Source: Sphaerisporangium corydalis | Lineage (GTDB): Bacteria > Actinomycetota > Actinomycetes > Streptosporangiales > Streptosporangiaceae | Direction: 5' to 3' | Length of the DNA stretch: 64,000 nucleotides | Assembly: GCF_025506355.1 (NCBI RefSeq) | Contig: NZ_JANZYP010000009.1 | Location: forward strand, 112,951-176,950 | Part shown: positions 62,646 through 64,000 of the stretch, piece after piece | Position numbering within the stretch: position 1 is the stretch's first letter | How the letters are laid out: each line of letters starts with the position of its first letter | Translations under genes and position numbers: made by a program | Notes under the pieces: generated by a model | Databases searched by the model: none | Told to the model about the DNA's origin: nothing | What the model saw: only the letters and a program-made list of their open reading frames with translations

Positions 62646-63809
62646 TCAGGGCTGCGGATCAAGCCCGTGAAAGGGGAAGATCGCCTTCCGCGTCGCCATG
62701 ATCGCTCGGTCTATAGCGTCCCCGGGGTCGTAACCTCCGGAGAAATCAGTGAATTCCGGGCTGCGGCCGTCGGTCATCGTCAGCGGCGGGATCTCGCCCG
62801 TCCGGGCGTGGGCGAACTCGCGCCAGGCCTGCGGCGTCGGCGTCCCCGGCTTGATCGGGTCGCCCGCCGCCTCGGCCATCAGGTGACTCCACGCGCGCGG
62901 CACCACCTGGACGAGCTCGTAGCCGCCCCCGCCGGTCGCCAGCCACCTGCCGCCCGCCGTCTCGTGCGCCAGCGCGTGCAGCGCGGCGTACGACCGGCGC
63001 TGCCCGTCCAGGCTCAGCATCATGTGCGCCAGCGGGTCCAGGGCGTGGCTGTCGCATCCGTGCTGGGTCACCAGCACCTCGGGCCGGAACTCCCTGAGCA
63101 GCGGCGGGACCACGGCGTGGAACGCCCGCAGCCACCCCTCGTCCCCGCAGCCGGCCGGCAGCGCCACATTGACGGCCGTGCCCTCCACGCCGGTCTCGCT
63201 CGGGTAGCCGGTGCCGGGGAAGAGCGTACGCGGGCTCTCGTGCAGGCTGATCGTCAGCACCCGCGGGTCGTCGTAGAAGATCGCCTGGACGCCGTCGCCG
63301 TGGTGGACGTCCACGTCGACGTAGGCGACGCGGCGCGCGCCCTGGGAGAGCATCCACGCGATGGCCATGGCCGGGTCGTTGTACACGCAGAAGCCGCTGG
63401 CCCTGTTCGGCATCGCGTGGTGCAGGCCGCCTGCGACGTTCAGCCCGTGCTCGGCCTCGCCGGTCCACACCGCGCGGGCGGCGGCGAGCGTGGCGCCCGC
63501 GACCAGGGCGGACGCCTCGTGCACCCCGGCGAAGGCCGGGTTGTCGGTCGTGCCGAGGCCGCAGGACAGATCGGGCATGCCGTCGGCGGAGACGCGCCTG
63601 ACCGCGGCGATGTAGTCGCGCTCGTGCACCAGGGACAGCTCGTCGTCGGTGGCCGGGGCGCATCCGGACCGCTCGACCTTGTCCAGCACGCCCAGCTCGC
63701 GGGCCAGCGCCATCGTGAGCTCGACCCTGACGGGGGCGAGCGGATGCCCGGGCCCGAAGTCGTAGGAGACCAGCGCGTCATCCCAGACAACCCGTACGGA
63801 CCGGCTCAC
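62646..63809 (-). CDS. acuC: Acetoin utilization protein AcuC (class I/II histone-deacetylase family)
   Basis: A 387-residue zinc deacetylase. The active site shows GGLHHAMPNRASGFCVYNDP (His pair), YVDVDVHHGDGVQAIFYDDP (zinc Asp and His), and GGGGYELV near the end. AcuC removes acetyl groups from lysines, for example of acetyl-CoA synthetase. The GTG start at 63809 overlaps the stop of a small upstream frame (GTGA), so translation may be coupled. Confidence 0.94.
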   Translation of the reverse strand: MSRSVRVVWDDALVSYDFGPGHPLAPVRVELTMALARELGVLDKVERSGCAPATDDELSLVHERDYIAAVRRVSADGMPDLSCGLGTTDNPAFAGVHEASALVAGATLAAARAVWTGEAEHGLNVAGGLHHAMPNRASGFCVYNDPAMAIAWMLSQGARRVAYVDVDVHHGDGVQAIFYDDPRVLTISLHESPRTLFPGTGYPSETGVEGTAVNVALPAGCGDEGWLRAFHAVVPPLLREFRPEVLVTQHGCDSHALDPLAHMMLSLDGQRRSYAALHALAHETAGGRWLATGGGGYELVQVVPRAWSHLMAEAAGDPIKPGTPTPQAWREFAHARTGEIPPLTMTDGRSPEFTDFSGGYDPGDAIDRAIMATRKAIFPFHGLDPQP

Positions 63810-63904
63810 GCCATCTCCTCGCCCACGACGGACCGGTCACGGCCGGGCTCAGGCCGGCGGCCGTGATGAGGGCGCGGGATCACCTTCTCACCGCGCGCAC
63901 TCAT
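63806..63904 (-). CDS. Possible 32-residue peptide translationally coupled to acuC
   Basis: ATG 63904 opens a frame of 32 codons (MSARGEKVIPRPHHGRRPEP ...) that ends in TGA overlapping the acuC GTG by 4 bp. Codon choice fits the genome, but no clear ribosome site precedes the ATG. The product is basic and proline-rich. It could be a leader peptide or a real small protein. Confidence 0.35.
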   Translation of the reverse strand: MSARGEKVIPRPHHGRRPEPGRDRSVVGEEMA

Positions 63905-64000
63905 GAAAACGACCGTACCGCACCCATTGTGATCATCCACCGACGACCTTCCCCCCAAAACAACAAACCCCCATCCCCCACCAAACCCCAGGACCCGAGA

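Overview
The window is high-GC actinomycete DNA. The gene set points to a spore-forming filamentous actinobacterium: orthologues of the developmental regulators BldC and BldN, a BldN anti-sigma candidate, an AfsR/SARP-type regulator, Rex, a complete 14-subunit NADH dehydrogenase linked to menaquinone genes, an F420-type oxidoreductase and many secreted proteins. A member of the Streptosporangiales is my best guess, but no rRNA or other species marker is present, so the genus is inference.

Layout. 1-10.7 kb is accessory: a truncated SARP/AAA regulator, a DUF6010 membrane protein, a GlxA-type regulator, three visibly damaged genes (a HTH regulator, a secreted-protein 5' end and a GH10 xylanase without its catalytic core), two secreted proteins, a secreted TAP-type alpha/beta hydrolase and a GntR/membrane-protein pair. 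11.0-15.2 kb is the most unusual part. The last ~100 bp of msrA are repeated four times in the same orientation: once in the intact gene and three times as increasingly decayed fragments. The copies share the same inner breakpoint, and each is followed by a hairpin and a palindromic GC-rich repeat unit. Two unrelated VapBC toxin-antitoxin modules and an IS5-like remnant lie between them. I read this as a fossil series of insertions into the 3' end of msrA.

15.3-17.2 kb holds a RarD-type transporter and an LLM oxidoreductase. 17.2-36.0 kb is one respiratory block, all on the minus strand: menG, a geranylgeranyl/menaquinone reductase, nuoA to nuoN and a polyprenyl diphosphate synthase. It couples the making of the quinone (tail, ring methylation, tail saturation) to the complex that reduces it. 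A perfect Rex operator precedes the reductase-nuo part. 36-40 kb holds a secreted beta-propeller-like protein, DUF4229, bldC with a strong intrinsic terminator, a putative HExxH peptidase with a small partner, and a PLDc_N membrane protein.

40.2-53.9 kb is cytochrome c maturation (ccsB, resB, ccdA, tlpA/resA) followed by heme synthesis (hemL, hemB, hemD with a SUMT domain, hemC, hemA, rex), again on the minus strand. A second Rex operator precedes rex-hemACD, so NADH oxidation, quinone supply and heme supply appear to sit under one NADH/NAD+ sensor. A small Prim-Pol gene lies inside the heme cluster and carries an intrinsic-terminator-like sequence within its coding region.

53.9-64 kb holds a glutaredoxin-like protein, a membrane protein fused to an ABM domain, bldN, a DUF5667 protein (probable RsbN), a HAD/acyltransferase/epimerase group, a 32-codon ribosomal protein gene (bS22/AURKAIP1 type), a small HTH protein, a putative phosphatase and an AcuC deacetylase.
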